This document shows, in pieces, positions 36,531 to 48,905 of a DNA stretch of 64,000 nucleotides (position 1 is its first letter; every line of letters starts with the position of its first letter). The position numbers and the translations under genes were made by a program. Under the pieces are notes generated by a model. That model worked only from the letters and a program-made list of their open reading frames with translations. It was not told the origin of the DNA and searched no databases. The DNA comes from Epiperipatus broadwayi (taxonomy: Eukaryota; Onychophora; Udeonychophora; Euonychophora; Peripatidae), in contig JAQFVV010006255.1 of the NCBI GenBank assembly GCA_028023455.1, forward strand, positions 6,742,501-6,806,500, written 5' to 3'.

Positions 36531-39167
36531 TGTAACCAGTTGGATTACATAGCACACCCTAATATAGTGTCTGTGCATAAATATATATAAAGTTGAAAGG
36601 AAAACTAGAAATAAACACAGACATAAATTTTTGTAGATATTTTTCTGTATTTTCTAAAATAAAATAATAATAAGTAAAGGGTTAAATAACTCTGGGTTTA
36701 AAGTAAAATTTCATTATGAAATAAGTATTTTAAAAAGGTCTGATAAATAATATTTGTAATTCTGATTTTGAAATTAACAAAAAAAAAAAAGCCTAATTTA
36801 TTTTTTAAAATCTTTTAATTAATACTTGTATAAAATATCTTTTTTAATTAATGCATAATTTGCATTTCTACTATGTAGTTTAAAATCTTTGTAGATAAAA
36901 AATTCTAAACTATTATCACATCTTTGGTCAAATTCCAAAGATTAAAGTAAAAATGTGAAAATCACATTTGATAGAAATTTCCAGCTTGTTTTCAAATGGA
37001 TTAGACAGGTTGAAATCAGCCAGTGTTTTTGTCACCTGACCTAACCAAGGTTATAAAAGACTGATAAAAAAAATATATCAGTTAGTTTGGATTGCAGTTT
37101 TGTAAAAGTTAGCAGAAGAGCTAGCTGTAAAGTTGGCTAAAATATTTTGTGAAGAGTTGGTAACTATAGCAGAGAATGGCAACAATAAAGCTAGCCGCAG
37201 ATATGGCTAGTAGAATATATAGACAACTGCTATGAGGATGTAAGAATGCAAGGAAATAGCTTCTATTCAGTTCACTGGAGAAGTTTGAATTTACATGGAG
37301 GAAAAGGGTCAAGATTCTTTGTAATTCATATCCTTAAAAGTATTCTGGAAAACAGCTTGCTGACCTGAAGATTACAAAATCCAAGTATAAGTGGAACTGA
37401 CTACAGAAAAGAGAAAGCCAACCACATCTGAATTATATACTTTTACCTGATTATGACAACAAACCTGGATTACATTTTTCTGATGGACCAAAAACCAAGC
37501 TTACCAAGAGAAAGCTTGAAGAAATTGATGTACTGATGCTGCTGTTCATCTATGCACACATGGAACCACAGATAAACACACTGTGTGTGTATACAGTGAG
37601 TCATATTTTTTAAATATTCCTTATAAAAGACATTTTAACTTAATAACTTAAAGCAAAACAAGGAAATAATTTGCTTGAGTCAAATGTCTAACAGAAAGAA
37701 GATTTGATATATATTTTTGAAGAAATTGTTTTAATAATTCCTTTAAAAAAATGACATTAAAGGAATATATAACTTAAATGCAAGCATAATTTTGTCTGAA
37801 TAAAAAAGTTAAAAAAAAAATATGTTAAACTTTATGAAAGAATTAAGCAACAGGATTCTATATACTTTCAATATTGAATTAATTATGAAAAAATATAATA
37901 TTATTGTAACAAATTGAAAAAGATAAAAGTCAGTGTGCATATATACAGCACACTCATATATGTAAAATTTTAATATTTTTTTTGATTAAATGTCAATCCA
38001 TTTTTTTAATATTAATTGTATATTATAAATCGCGTGTCTGTGTGCATATATATGTAAACCATAGTAATAACATGAATTGTAACTTGTAATTTTGTAAATT
38101 AATATAACAATTTCAATTTTGAATAGTAATTATGTAAATCACAAATGTAATAATTATTTTATGTTTAATTGAAATGTCTTCATCATATATTATAAAACGC
38201 ATGTCTGTGTATGGATATATGTATGCGTTTATAGATACCCATTAAGAAATAATGCAGTTAATGTAATAATTTGAATTTTGTAGTAATCTTGTAAATTTCA
38301 CGGTGATGACTTTTATTATTGTGTATTATTCAAAATCAGAAATGTTATCCAATAAGACCTTAAATATCTTTTTTTTTGTTAGTAATAAACTTATATTTAA
38401 TTGTTAAAATTGTTTTCATCATCTTTTGATCACATACAGTAATAGAGCTTGTGTTCTCTGACCTAGATTCGTGCATGGGATGAATATATAAATGGGGATG
38501 TATATTTAGTGCTTTTGGGGCATCCAGCAATGATCAATCATCATCATCCTGGTTGTCACAAAAGAGGATACTCTTTAAAGCCCATGCATTATACTTTATT
38601 TTAGTTCAATCTTGTTAAAAAGTTAAGTTTATAGTTGGCCGGTACAAGTGGCCCTAGCATTGATGATGATCAGCATATTTTTATGTCCCAACATTATTGT
38701 TTTAATTTTTTATTCTTATGTATTCTGATGGATGAGCACTTAGTTTATGCCTCCAAATTAATGGTTAAATAATTGCTCAAGGTGGCAAAGGCTCAATAGT
38801 TAGCCTGGTCTACAGAAGACCCATTTCCTATCCAGTCACAAGGTTGACTGTTGATTAATTGGACTGATTTGTTTATTCCCATTAATGATGATGATGGATG
38901 GTTCTCTTAGTATTTACTTGTACTTATTTTTTAAGTTTATGATGCTGGTGGATTTTTAGTAGCTGGCTGATCTCTCAATGATCTCTCACAGAGTTTTGGA
39001 TCTCATGCTCCCTTTATAAATATTTAAATATAGATACTTTTGTAAATTATTGATATTTGATTTTGTAAATAATTTGTAAATTATTGATTTACTTTACTTG
39101 GGATTGATGATTGTTTTTCCATCATCCAAGTTTAAACTTTTTTTGATACCCACCCCATCCCATTACA
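36531..39167 (+). repeat. 5' LTR, 2637 bp
   Basis: TGTAACCAG at the start, CATTACA at the end. It contains a TATA box and initiator near 37.05-37.08 kb and an AATAAA at 38384. It is collinear with 40005-42617 and nearly identical except over the last stretch of about 130 bp, where the two copies differ strongly. Confidence 0.85.
37052..37082 (+). promoter_or_regulatory. LTR core promoter: TATA box and initiator
   Basis: TATAAAAG at 37052-37059 is followed about 27 bp downstream by TCAGT at 37078-37082, the arthropod-type initiator often seen in gypsy-like LTRs. The same pair is present in the 3' LTR (40531 and 40557). RNA would then start near 37079, placing U3 at about 550 bp and leaving over 2 kb of LTR transcribed. 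Confidence 0.6.
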
Positions 39168-40004
39168 AATGGTTCCCAACATGGGGTTGATGATGATCAC
39201 ATACTGGTGATCATAACTTCAAAATTATCAACTTGATCTCAAACCACACCTGAGAAAGAAAAAAATATGGATTTTATGCAGAATTAACTTTAAAAATTAC
39301 TGTGAAATAAGATGATTATAAAATAGTAATTTTCATGTATGTTTGGAGACATTCATGTTTGGAGTTAAATAGAAAATCGATGATTTTGGAGATTGGCTTT
39401 GATGTTTGATTGTTGAAGTTTGTTTACCTGTATTTTCAGTTTTGATGATGGATGGAGATTTTTGTCATTGGCTTGAGGATGCAATGTTTTTATGCAACTC
39501 TGAGGGTATTCTATCTCCATTATTTGCTCCAATCTATTTTCTGTATTTCATATTGTTTGTCATAGAGCAGTTAACATAGGCCTGCCATGATTCCAGCCTC
39601 TAAGTCTCCAAAGAAAAAGAGCAAGGAATAGCTTATATTTCTCAGCCCATAAGACTCAAGAGAAGCAGGGCATAGTTTTGTATTTTCAAGTCCCTCCATG
39701 GAAGAGGCCTTTGCAAAGATTTTGCAGTATCTTTATAAGGGTTGTAGTAGCTTCTAGTGTCTTTTTTGAGGTAGCACTTTTGGTGTTCATGGTGCATTGT
39801 GTACTTACAGTCCTGTGGCTGAATTCTTTATCTATCTCAAAATTGAAAATTGCTATTCATTCTGTTAACTGTCAGATCTCTACAAAAATTGATGAGTACA
39901 TAGTTTTAGAGATGAACTTTGTTTTGACTATGCATGTAAATTATGTAAAATATTGTTAGATAGGTATTTCATTTCTATTTTCATTTTCCCTCAGACCGGG
40001 GCAA
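39168..40004 (+). other. Internal region of the LTR element, non-coding
   Basis: Begins with the primer-binding-site-like TGGTTCCCAACATGGGG near 39170 and ends with CAGACCGGGGCAA. The longest open frame, 39678-39959, has no similarity I recognise to gag, protease, RT or integrase. It presumably holds only sequences needed in cis. Confidence 0.6.
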
Positions 40005-42617
40005 TGTAACCAGTTGGATTACATAGCACACACTAATATAGTGTCTGTGCATAAATATATATATAAAGTTGAAAGGAAAACTAGAAATAAACACAGACAT
40101 ACATTTTTGTAGATATTTTTCTATATTTCCTAAAATAAAATAATCATAAGTAAAGGGTTAAATAACTCTGGGTTTAAAGTAAAATTTCATTATGAAATAA
40201 GTATTTTAAAAAGGTCTGATAAATAATATTTGTAATTTTGATTTTGAAATTAACAAAAAAAAAAGCACAATTTATTTTTTAAAATCTTTTAATTAATACT
40301 TTTATAAAATATCTTTTTTAAATAATGCATAATTATTTGCATTTCTACTATGTAGTTTAAAATCTTTGTAGATAAAAGATTCTAAAGTATTATCACACCT
40401 TTGGTCAAATTCCAAAGATTAAAGTAAAAAACATGAAAATCACACTTTGATCGAAATTTCCAGCTTGTTTTCAAATGGATTAGACAGGTTGAAATCAGCC
40501 AGTGTTTTTGTCACCTGACCTAACCAAGGTTATAAAAGACTGATAAAAAAAATATATCAGTTAGTTTGGATTGCAGTTTTGTAAAAGTTAGCAGAAGAGC
40601 TAGCTGTAAAGTTGGCTAAAATATTTTGTGAAGAGTTGGTAACTATAGCAGAGAATGGCAACAATAAAGCTAGCCGCAGATATGGCTAGTAGAATATATA
40701 GACAACTGCTATGAGGATGTAAGAATGCAAGGAAATAGCTTCTATTCAGTTCACTGGAGAAGTTTGAATTTACATGGAGAAAAAGGGTCAAGATTCTTTG
40801 TAATTCATAGCCTTAAAAGTATTCTGGAAAACAGCTTGCTGACCTGAAGATTACAAAATCCAAGTATAAGTGGAACTGACTACAGAAGAGAGAAAGCCAA
40901 CCACATCTGAGTTATATACTTTTACCTGATTATGACAACAAACCTGGATTACATTTTTCTGATGGACCAAAAACCAAGCTTACCAAGAGAAAGCTTGAAG
41001 AAATTGGTGTACTGATGCTGCTGTTCATCTATGCACACATGGAACCACAGATAAACACACTGTGTGTATATACAGTGAGTTATATTTTTAAATATTCCTT
41101 ATAAAAGACATTTTAACTTAATAACTTAAAGCAAAACAAGGAAATAATTTGCTTGAGTCAAATGTCTAACAGAAAGAAGATTTGATATATATTTTTGAAG
41201 AAATTGTTTTAATAATTCCTTTAAAAAAATGACATTAAAGGAATATATAACTTAAATGCAAGCATAATTTTGTCTGAATAAAAAAGTTAAAAAAAAAATA
41301 TGTTAAACTTTATGAAAGAATTAAGCAACAGGATTCTATATACTTTCAATATTGAATTAATTATGAAAAAATATAATATTATTGTAACAAATTGAAAAAG
41401 ATAAAAGTCAGTGTGCGTGTATACACGCACACTCATATATGTAAAATTTTAATATTTTTTTTGATTAAATGTCAATTCATTTTTTTTATTAATTGTATAT
41501 TATAAATCGCGTGTCTGTGTGCATATATATGTAAACCATAGTAATAACATGAATTGTAACTTGTAATTTTGTAAATTAATATAACAATTTAAATTTTGAA
41601 TAGTAATTATGTAAATCACAAATGTAATAATTATTTTATGTTTAATTGAAATGTCTTCATCATATATTATAAAACGCATGTCTGTGTATGGATATATGTA
41701 TGCGTTTATAGATACCCATTAAGAAATAATGCAGTTAATGTAATAATTTGAATTTTGTAGTAATCTTGTAAATTTCACGGTGATGACTTTTATTATTGTG
41801 TATTATTCAAAATCAGAAATGTTATCCAATAAGACCTTAAATATCTTTTTTTTTGTTAGTAATAAACTTATATTTAATTGTTAAAATTGTTTCCATCATC
41901 TCTTGATCACATACAGTAATAGAGCTTGTGTTCTCTGAGCTAGATTCGTGCATGGGATGAATATATAAATGGGGATGTATATTTAGTGCTTTTGGGCCAT
42001 CCAGCAATGATCAATCATCATCATCCTGGTTGTTACAAAAGAGGATACTCTTTGAAGAGATTGTACCATATTTTATTTTAGTTCAATCTTGTTAAAAAGT
42101 TAACTTTATAGTTGGCCAGTACAAGTGGCCTGAGCATTGATGATGATCAGCATATTTTTATGTTCCTGCATTATTGTTTTGATTTTTTATTCTTATGTAT
42201 TCTGATGGATGAGCACTTAGTTTATGCCTCCAAATTAATGGTTAAATAATTGCTCAAGGTGGCAAAGGCTCAATAGTTAGCCTGGTCTACAGAAGACCCA
42301 TTTTCAATCCAGTCACAAGGTTGACTGTTGATTAATTGGACTGATTTGTTTATTCCCATTAATGATGATGATGGATGGTTCTCTTAGTATTTACTTGTAC
42401 TTATTTTTTAAGTTATGATGCTGGTGGATTTTTAGTAGCTGGCTGATCTCTCAATGATCTCTCACAAAGTTTTGGATCTCATGCTCCTTTTATAAATATT
42501 TAATTATAGATACTTTTGTAAAGTATTGATATTTGTATTTCATTAAATGGACTGGGAGTGATGATGATATTCCATCACCCCAGGTTCATTTTCTTTTCGA
42601 TACCCCATCCTGTTACA
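40005..42617 (+). repeat. 3' LTR, 2613 bp
   Basis: TGTAACCAG at the start and TGTTACA at the end. TATAAAAG at 40531 and TCAG at 40557 repeat the 5' LTR promoter; AATAAA at 41861 matches 38384. The minus-strand frame inside it is the same as one in the 5' LTR and is not evidence of a gene. Confidence 0.85.
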
Positions 42618-44105
42618 ATATATATATATTACTGTTATATAATTTTTATCTAATAAAACTTAAAGATTATATTTATATCTGCTTGTACAAATCTTTTTTT
42701 TTTTAAATGAAACTTAAAATTCTACATATTATTTTTTCCAATACTTCATCTTTAAATTTGCATTTTTAATTTTTATGCTTCAGTTAAGAGAATAAACACA
42801 GTTAGACTAGGGCTATTTGTCCAGAAATAGTTAAAATATATTTAAACAACAAAGCATAGAATATAAAAATAAAGATTTAGCATATTGTTTATTGATTATA
42901 TTAATATTGATTTTTTCATTCGTTTGTGTTTGTAATTCAAATTTCCAAATGTTTGTTCATCTGTATAACAAAGTGTTTTCTTTCTTTTTTATAACCTAAT
43001 GCTAAGTGCCCTTTCATTGAAATTCATCAGAATGAGAGCTATGATTATCGTGAACTTCACTGGAAGTACACTTATAAAGAAGAAAGAAACCATTTTGTTA
43101 TAGAATAGAACAAATGTTTGCAAATTTGTATGATAATATTAATGTTAAATTTTTCAAAAAAATAAAGATAAGGAAATCGAAAACTACTGTCAATAAAAAT
43201 GAAGCTATTCAATATATGATTAGATAATAACAACCTATCATTCTCTACTCTAATCAAATATGCAAGCATAGATAAGAGGCAATAATCTATTTTTGATTTT
43301 TTTTCTCAACTAGAAGTAGTTTTGCATTTCAGCAACTTTTACTCATCTAATTAATAAGCTATAAATTTCAGATTCTTTAAGGTTTATATTCCAAATCCAC
43401 TCAGTATAGTATTAAATGCAATAGCTAAACAGCTGAAAAATTCCAAGCAACCCCAAATTTTTAAGACCTGCTGACAATTTATTGTATAATCATCTAATCT
43501 TTTTTGGGAAGTGGAGGATGCTATTATTAGCTGCAATATTTAGATCCCCAAATAAACCAGGTTTGTCTGTTGAGTTTTAATGCACTGATTCTAAAACAAA
43601 AGTGTGATTTTAATATTATGTAATTTTTTACAACTCATAAAGGACATAAGCTGTAAGTTCTTTTTTTACTTTTATTTTCATTTTATTTTATGTAAAATTG
43701 AAGAGTCATTGTTTACAACATTGTTCAGGACCTAATTTCTATTGACATTTTCAAGAGCACAACTTCAGAATGTCTTCAAAAAGATCCACTTTTAACCCTA
43801 AAGTTTTGTTGTTGTTTTTTTTTTAATTAAAAAGGGGGAAAAAGACAAGCATGGCACTTTCCACCTTACATAAGTAATCTTAACACAATTTATGCATAAA
43901 TTTAGCAAAATTATTGTTAGATATACAGAATATGTTCTAATATTTGATAAAATCTTGTTCAATCCTGAGCATAATAATATCAGTCCAAACTTATGATGAT
44001 TTTTATATATAAAAATAATTTAATGAAATGAAAATTTTATAATATTTTAAAAAAAAACTAGTTTTGATGTCAAACTTAAATTAATATATATTTTTAAAAG
44101 TTTAT

Positions 44106-44210
44106 TAAAATTGGAATAAGTTGTTTAATATTTACTAAGGCTGTAAGTTGTTTAGGAATTTAACTAATATGATAAATAGCTCACCCAACAAATGTGAAGT
44201 AAACAATAAA
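44106..44210 (+). repeat. Diverged dispersed repeat, copy 1 of 2
   Basis: AAAATTGGAATAAGTTGTTT and downstream AACAAATGTGA are echoed in the same order at 44714-44790, with gaps. It is an old local duplication or an old transposon pair. Confidence 0.4.
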
Positions 44211-44713
44211 ACTTGTTTATTGATAAACAGAAGAAAAAAATGCATTTAATTAATTAGTATATGTGCATTTAATTAATTCAATAAAATTTGTAAAGCATAA
44301 AAAAGTGTGGAAAATGTTTAATCTTAGTTGTGTCATAAGTTGAGAAATTGTTTAAGATAAGGTTTCAAATATTGGAAAAGTTTGATATTCCAGCAATTAA
44401 TAGTTGCATACTAAATCCACATAAGCTAATTTCACAAATAAATTTAATAGCAATAAAAATTCTATCCACAATATAATAAACAGTGACTATCAAACAAGAT
44501 CTTAGTAATTCATGTAGAAGCTAAAGTGATATCATAGTAGCATAGAAACCTTCACTACATTGCTGTAGTTACTAAAATAAATGCCTAAATCTCATTATTG
44601 TCTAGTTACAGTCAATCCTGATAAGATATAGCCAGCAGGTTCTTTTAAAGAGTTGTCACAAGTTGTTGAACCTGTCTACTTCTCTTGTGATTTGACCAAC
44701 AGAATATAAAAAA

Positions 44714-44790
44714 TTAAAATTGGAATGAGTTATTTTAAAATTTGACTAATGTGATAGACAGCTTAGCTAACAAATGTAATAAAATAATCT
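44714..44790 (+). repeat. Diverged dispersed repeat, copy 2 of 2
   Basis: AAAATTGGAATGAGTTATTT followed by TGATAGACAGCT and AACAAATGTAA, matching the sequence order at 44106-44210. Confidence 0.4.
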
Positions 44791-45335
44791 CAAAGAAAAA
44801 AGAAAAAAAAATCAATGTAAGGAAAAATTCATACTGGAAAGAATTTGAATAATTTAGTTTGTACATATCATAAATCAAACTAATCTACAAGATTCAAAAA
44901 GTTGTATGCAAATTTATTAAGTTATACTAAAATTCAAATTTTCAAAAATTTACCTAGGTGATAATATTTATTCATTTAATCCACTTTATATTTTATTATT
45001 ATCAATTCTCAATTCTAATTATGTTTGAAAGTTTATTTATTCTATGGTTTATTTCATTTTTAGTATTTAATATTTTATTAATATTTGAAATATAATACTT
45101 GTTTTTTTTCTTCTCCATGTAATATATATTTGCACAGAGCAGGATTAGATGATTGATTTTAAATTTCAATAGAAGAAAAAAATTGATTTACTTTTATGTG
45201 TGATTCATTTTATTGTTTGCTTACATATATTTAAAATTTATATGTCAGTAATGGTATAGACTGTCACTTTTACCAAATATAAAAACTTTCATATATATTT
45301 TAGACTGATATCTGTTATAGTAGAAATAAGACATA

Positions 45336-46534
45336 CACCTGGGTCTCATTTTATGTGGATTTTTTAATGCGATTTTGAAGTTATGCGATTCATGTTTCTT
45401 CTTAATATCTTTTTACGCAGGTTTTCTTTTATGCAATAAAGAAGTTCATATTTCACTATATTTATTAGATATCAAGAAATTTAAATTATTAATAACTTAT
45501 TTTGACTTGAAATACCTTTATTTTCAAAATTATAACATTATATTAGCAGCTAATGTAAATATGGCCTGAAGCTATTTAAGAATCTTAGCTTCTACGTAAA
45601 TAACCTACTTATACTAATGAGTAATTAATAATAATGCATTTATATTAATAAATATTCAAAAATTTTAAATTTTTAAAACATATTTTGTTAGATATAACAG
45701 AAATAAATATTCTTTTAGATTTTTAAAAATAATCAGAAATAATGAAGATTTTGTAAACTGAAAATAATCTTTCTAATGATAATGTATAATCTTTTTGTTT
45801 TGATTGCGATCTCATTTTTTTAATATAGAAACAAAATGTGAACATTTAAAATTTATTTCAGTAGTAAACAAAAATATCTATCAATTGAAGACAAATTTAT
45901 TATTTTCTGATAAGTAATAATCATTTAATCATAGATTTTACATTGATGTGTGAGACAAAGAAAAACATCAGAAAATGCTGAAATCTGAGAGGGTTTGCTG
46001 CAATGAACAACTCCTTAAATTCCAATGAGAGCTAAATAGTTATATGTCTGGATATCGCGAGCTTTATAAACAATTAGTAAAATCATCATCTCAAAGTTTA
46101 ATCACTGATTACATTGTCGACAGAAAACCATTAACACAGCACAAGACTGAAGATCACGCTAGTTGTAGTTCTTGTGATGAATCTGATTTCTTACCAGTTC
46201 ACAAATGAAATGCATATTGTCAAATAGTGATAATGAATAAAATATGTATGAAAAAATGTAAAATTAAATACTGTAGTTAATAAAAAAAGTAAAAAAAGTT
46301 TGTCTTGTATCAATATTTTTCAAGTATTTGAAAATTTTTATTAGTCATACTTTATTTCCCTTTTTTTTATGTGAATTTTAAAGTAATTTTTCCTTGTTGC
46401 CTTGCTTTTGTGTGATTTCTGAAAATTACAGAATGTTTCCCCATTTTTTAACATAAGTTAAGTCTACTTTTGTGCGATTTTTTTTAATGTGGGTTTTCTG
46501 CGGAACCTATCTACCACATAAAATGAGCCAGGTG
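45336..46534 (+). mobile_element. Tigger/pogo-like DNA transposon, internally deleted
   Basis: The terminal inverted repeats are CACCTGGGTCTCATTTTATG on the left and its complement (CATAAAATGAG, CCAGGTG) on the right, each next to a TA dinucleotide (45334-45335 and 46535-46536), as for Tc1/mariner-pogo elements. The inverted similarity continues inward: T-rich ATTTTTTAATGCGATTTT on the left, AAAAATCGCAC on the reverse of the right. At 1.2 kb it is shorter than an intact Tigger of 2 kb or more. A transposase C-terminal remnant lies at 46044-46208. Confidence 0.75.
46044..46208 (+). pseudogene. C-terminal remnant of Tigger-like transposase
   Basis: An open frame of 54 codons reads Y-R-E-L-Y-K-Q-L-V-K then Q-S-L-I-T-D-Y-I, then an acidic, Ser-rich end (C-D-E-S-D-F) and TGA. 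The Q-x-x-I-x-x-Y-[IF] string resembles a PCNA-interaction motif, which pogo-family transposases are known to carry near their C-terminus. No DDE catalytic domain or CENP-B-type DNA-binding region is present, so it could not act alone. The start is arbitrary; the frame is also readable upstream to about 45975 through one stop. Confidence 0.5.
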
Positions 46535-47348
46535 TATAATAAATTATTTAAAAATTAATCGTTATGATTATTGATAATAAAATGCTCATTTAATATCATG
46601 TTCAAAATATACTTTATCAAATTATTTGTTTTCTTAACATTTAAAGCTTTTGTATTTCATTAATCTCATTTCTGTATATTTTTTTGAGTTATATATTATG
46701 TGATGTGCATGATAATCAGTATGTTTTGATCTGGTGTATGGTAATTAGTTATGAGCATTATAGAAAATAGCATTTTGAATTAAATAGGTTAGTTATGTTG
46801 TGGTCATGGACCAATAATTTAGGTTGTAGATAATCTTAAAGGTTAACTATTTTCATGACACTGTTTTAAGAATGGTCAATAGAGACAAGCTGTAATAATT
46901 TAACTTTTTTGAAGTGTACAATTGAAAGGTAACATATTTGTCATCTAGGCATATGAAACTATAGTTAGCATCATCTAACAGACATAAATTATCATCATTT
47001 ATCCTGTCTATATCATTTACCAGCTTTAGCAAGGTAGCATATTGAAGGATTAGAAAAAAATCAGTTATATCTGTCTCAGATTTTAATTCCAATATTTTTT
47101 GGTTACAACAGAATATATTTATATGTTCATTTATTTAGTCTCTCTATATCTATCTATCTGTTCCCCACATTACCATAACAATATAAAATTAAGTAATTTG
47201 CAGGATTTTTGAGGGGGTTCGGTATAAATGAAAAATCGAAATATATGAAAAACATTAATGGTAATTTTTTTCCATGGTACAATATTTATATTAATTATTA
47301 ATATGTAATTTATAACAATTCATATAGCTTTCTTTTTTGTAATTTTAG

Positions 47349-48250
47349 ATACTTCTAAAGAAAAATCATCATCCCCTGAACCCACTGCTGTTGAACGAAC
47401 ATTACCATGGAAACGTGAAACAGAGCATGTTCCCCTCAGTTCAAGTAAATCCTTTTTTTCTATATCCCGAGAAGATGTTCGAAAACAAGATGAATTTCCT
47501 GGTTGGACTAAGAGTAAAGAATATCCAATGTATTCATCATCTCCCAATTCTTTTTCAGATTATCCACCAGTCCATACGTCAAGTCCATCTGATTACCAGG
47601 ATTTACCTTCTCCATATTATGGAACAAAATACACATTGCCATTTGAGTCTTTTAGTCATTCACCTCCTTTTCGTAGAAAATCTGATGATTTTGATAGTTC
47701 ATCAAATGCCTACACTGAATCAACAGCACCTTTATCTATCAGTACTGATAGTTCAGTAACAAGAGGTATTGATGATTTACAAAGATCAGCTTACATACTT
47801 TTTCAAAATGAAACTGGCAATTATTCTGGATTAGATAATGCTTCAACTGTCTTAAGTGAAAATGCATCATTAGCACTTCATCATCCTGTGTCCAAAATTC
47901 TGGATTCTCATGATATTCCAATGATTGATGATGAAAATGATGATGATGACAGTTCACCTAAGGATACTATTAATATACCAACAATTAAGATAGAATATGC
48001 TAGTGGAAAGCAATCTCCTAGTAATGTTATTGAAATCTTTTCAGAAGGTGATGATGCAGCTTTAGCACATACTTCAAATCAAACAGTATTTGATAGTGAT
48101 AACAATAAAAAAAAATTTTGGAACAAAATACATTATAAGGAGAATCCTTTAAATATAAATGAAAAACATATGTTATCAGGAACATTTGATGTCCCAACTG
48201 TTATTATCCACTCTAGCAATCAAGATTCTGTATCAGAAAGTGCATTATAG
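47349..48250 (+). CDS. Terminal coding exon of the NHE-like gene
   Basis: TTTTAG precedes 47349; the first two bases complete the Asp codon begun at 30133. The frame runs open for about 300 codons to TAG at 48248-48250. The peptide begins S-P-E-P-T-A-V-E-R-T-L-P-W-K-R, then D-E-F-P-G-W-T-K-S-K-E-Y, then a long Ser/Pro/Asp-rich disordered region with a D-D-E-N-D-D-D-D-S run. It ends S-V-S-E-S-A-L; the last four residues, E-S-A-L, fit a class I PDZ ligand (S/T-x-hydrophobic) only loosely. L-P-W-K-R and E-F-P-x-W are my main reasons for suggesting an NHE tail, by recollection. No membrane segment is present. Exon confidence is high, family confidence about 0.45. Confidence 0.85.
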
Positions 48251-48905
48251 AAAAAAAAATTACAAGTTCATTTTCATATCAATATCCCGTCCATGGTACA
48301 GCTAAAACTGATATTGACAATTTGGAAAAGACTATATTTGAACAAAATTTTTATAATATTTATTTATAAATAACTGCATTCCATTGGTGAATTTAAGGGA
48401 ATCTATTCCAGGTCCATAAATATTTATTTCTGTAAAGATACATGTGTATGTATAAGAGATCATGAAGAAAATAGACATTTGTAAATAGTGTTGAATTTTC
48501 AAATATAAAAACGTAAAAATCTCTGGGATTAATATATAAAAATGGTATATATATATATGCAATTATTTTAAACAAAATAAGTAAATTCAGGGGATATTAT
48601 CAATAATTTAATAAACTTAAAACAATTCATGGTTAAATTGTAAAAATTTTCATTTTTATAAAAAAAGAAAATTAATAATACTTTCTTATATTTTCCAAGC
48701 ATTTATTATTTCTAGCACTTTAATATTATTTGCATATTGATTAAATATATATATATTGTTATACTGTATTTATATGATTGTACCATTTATTCATTTTCCA
48801 TCAAGATGAGTATTGTCTATTTTTCCAAATTTTAGTTAATGTTTGTATTTTAATGTTATTGTACATGAACTCAAAATTTCAATAAAAATTTGATTGTTTT
48901 AAGTT
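48251..48905 (+). other. 3' untranslated region
   Basis: AT-rich sequence after the stop. AATAAA occurs at 48610 and again at 48881; the second, with a T/G-rich stretch after it, is my preferred cleavage region, near 48900-48910. Further AATAAA words downstream (near 49150) leave a longer UTR possible. Confidence 0.45.

Larger units (their letters stand above)
36531..42617 (+). mobile_element. Complete non-coding LTR retrotransposon (LARD-like), 6.1 kb
   Basis: Two direct repeats of about 2.6 kb start with TGTAACCAG and end with TTACA, giving the TG...CA termini of LTRs. They enclose 837 bp. Just inside the left LTR is TGGTTCCCAACATGGGG, shaped like a tRNA primer-binding site. Just before the right LTR is the G-rich CAGACCGGGGCAA, a possible polypurine tract. 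The element sits in a (TA)n tract, so a 4- or 6-bp ATAT-type target duplication cannot be told from the repeat. No gag or pol is recognisable in the interior, so it would need proteins from a helper. Confidence 0.85.
30134..47348. other. Intron of about 17.2 kb, dense in mobile elements
   Basis: Lies between the exons at 30032-30133 and 47349. Contents: Helentron-like element (30.2-31.0 kb), small repeat (34.1 kb), hammerhead element (35.2-36.1 kb), LTR retrotransposon (36.5-42.6 kb), dispersed repeats (44.1 and 44.7 kb), Tigger-like element (45.3-46.5 kb). The stretch 31600-32900 has more even base composition than its surroundings and may be an old unrecognised element. 42620-44100 and 46540-47340 show nothing I can name. 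Confidence 0.55.

Noticed and set aside
37121-40791. Two identical 63-residue minus-strand ORFs (37121-37312 and 40600-40791)
   Set aside because: They are the same position in the two LTRs of one retrotransposon. Their identity reflects LTR duplication, and they have no domain signature.
46853-47092. 79-residue minus-strand ORF with a mixed composition
   Set aside because: It looks slightly protein-like (D-R-I-N-D-D-N-L-C) but has no splice context, no recognisable family and no matching neighbours, so I left it unannotated.
47320-47957. Overlapping ORFs in other frames of the last exon (47391-47759 plus, 47320-47547 and 47739-47957 minus)
   Set aside because: They are shadows of the 300-codon frame that joins exon 3 in phase.
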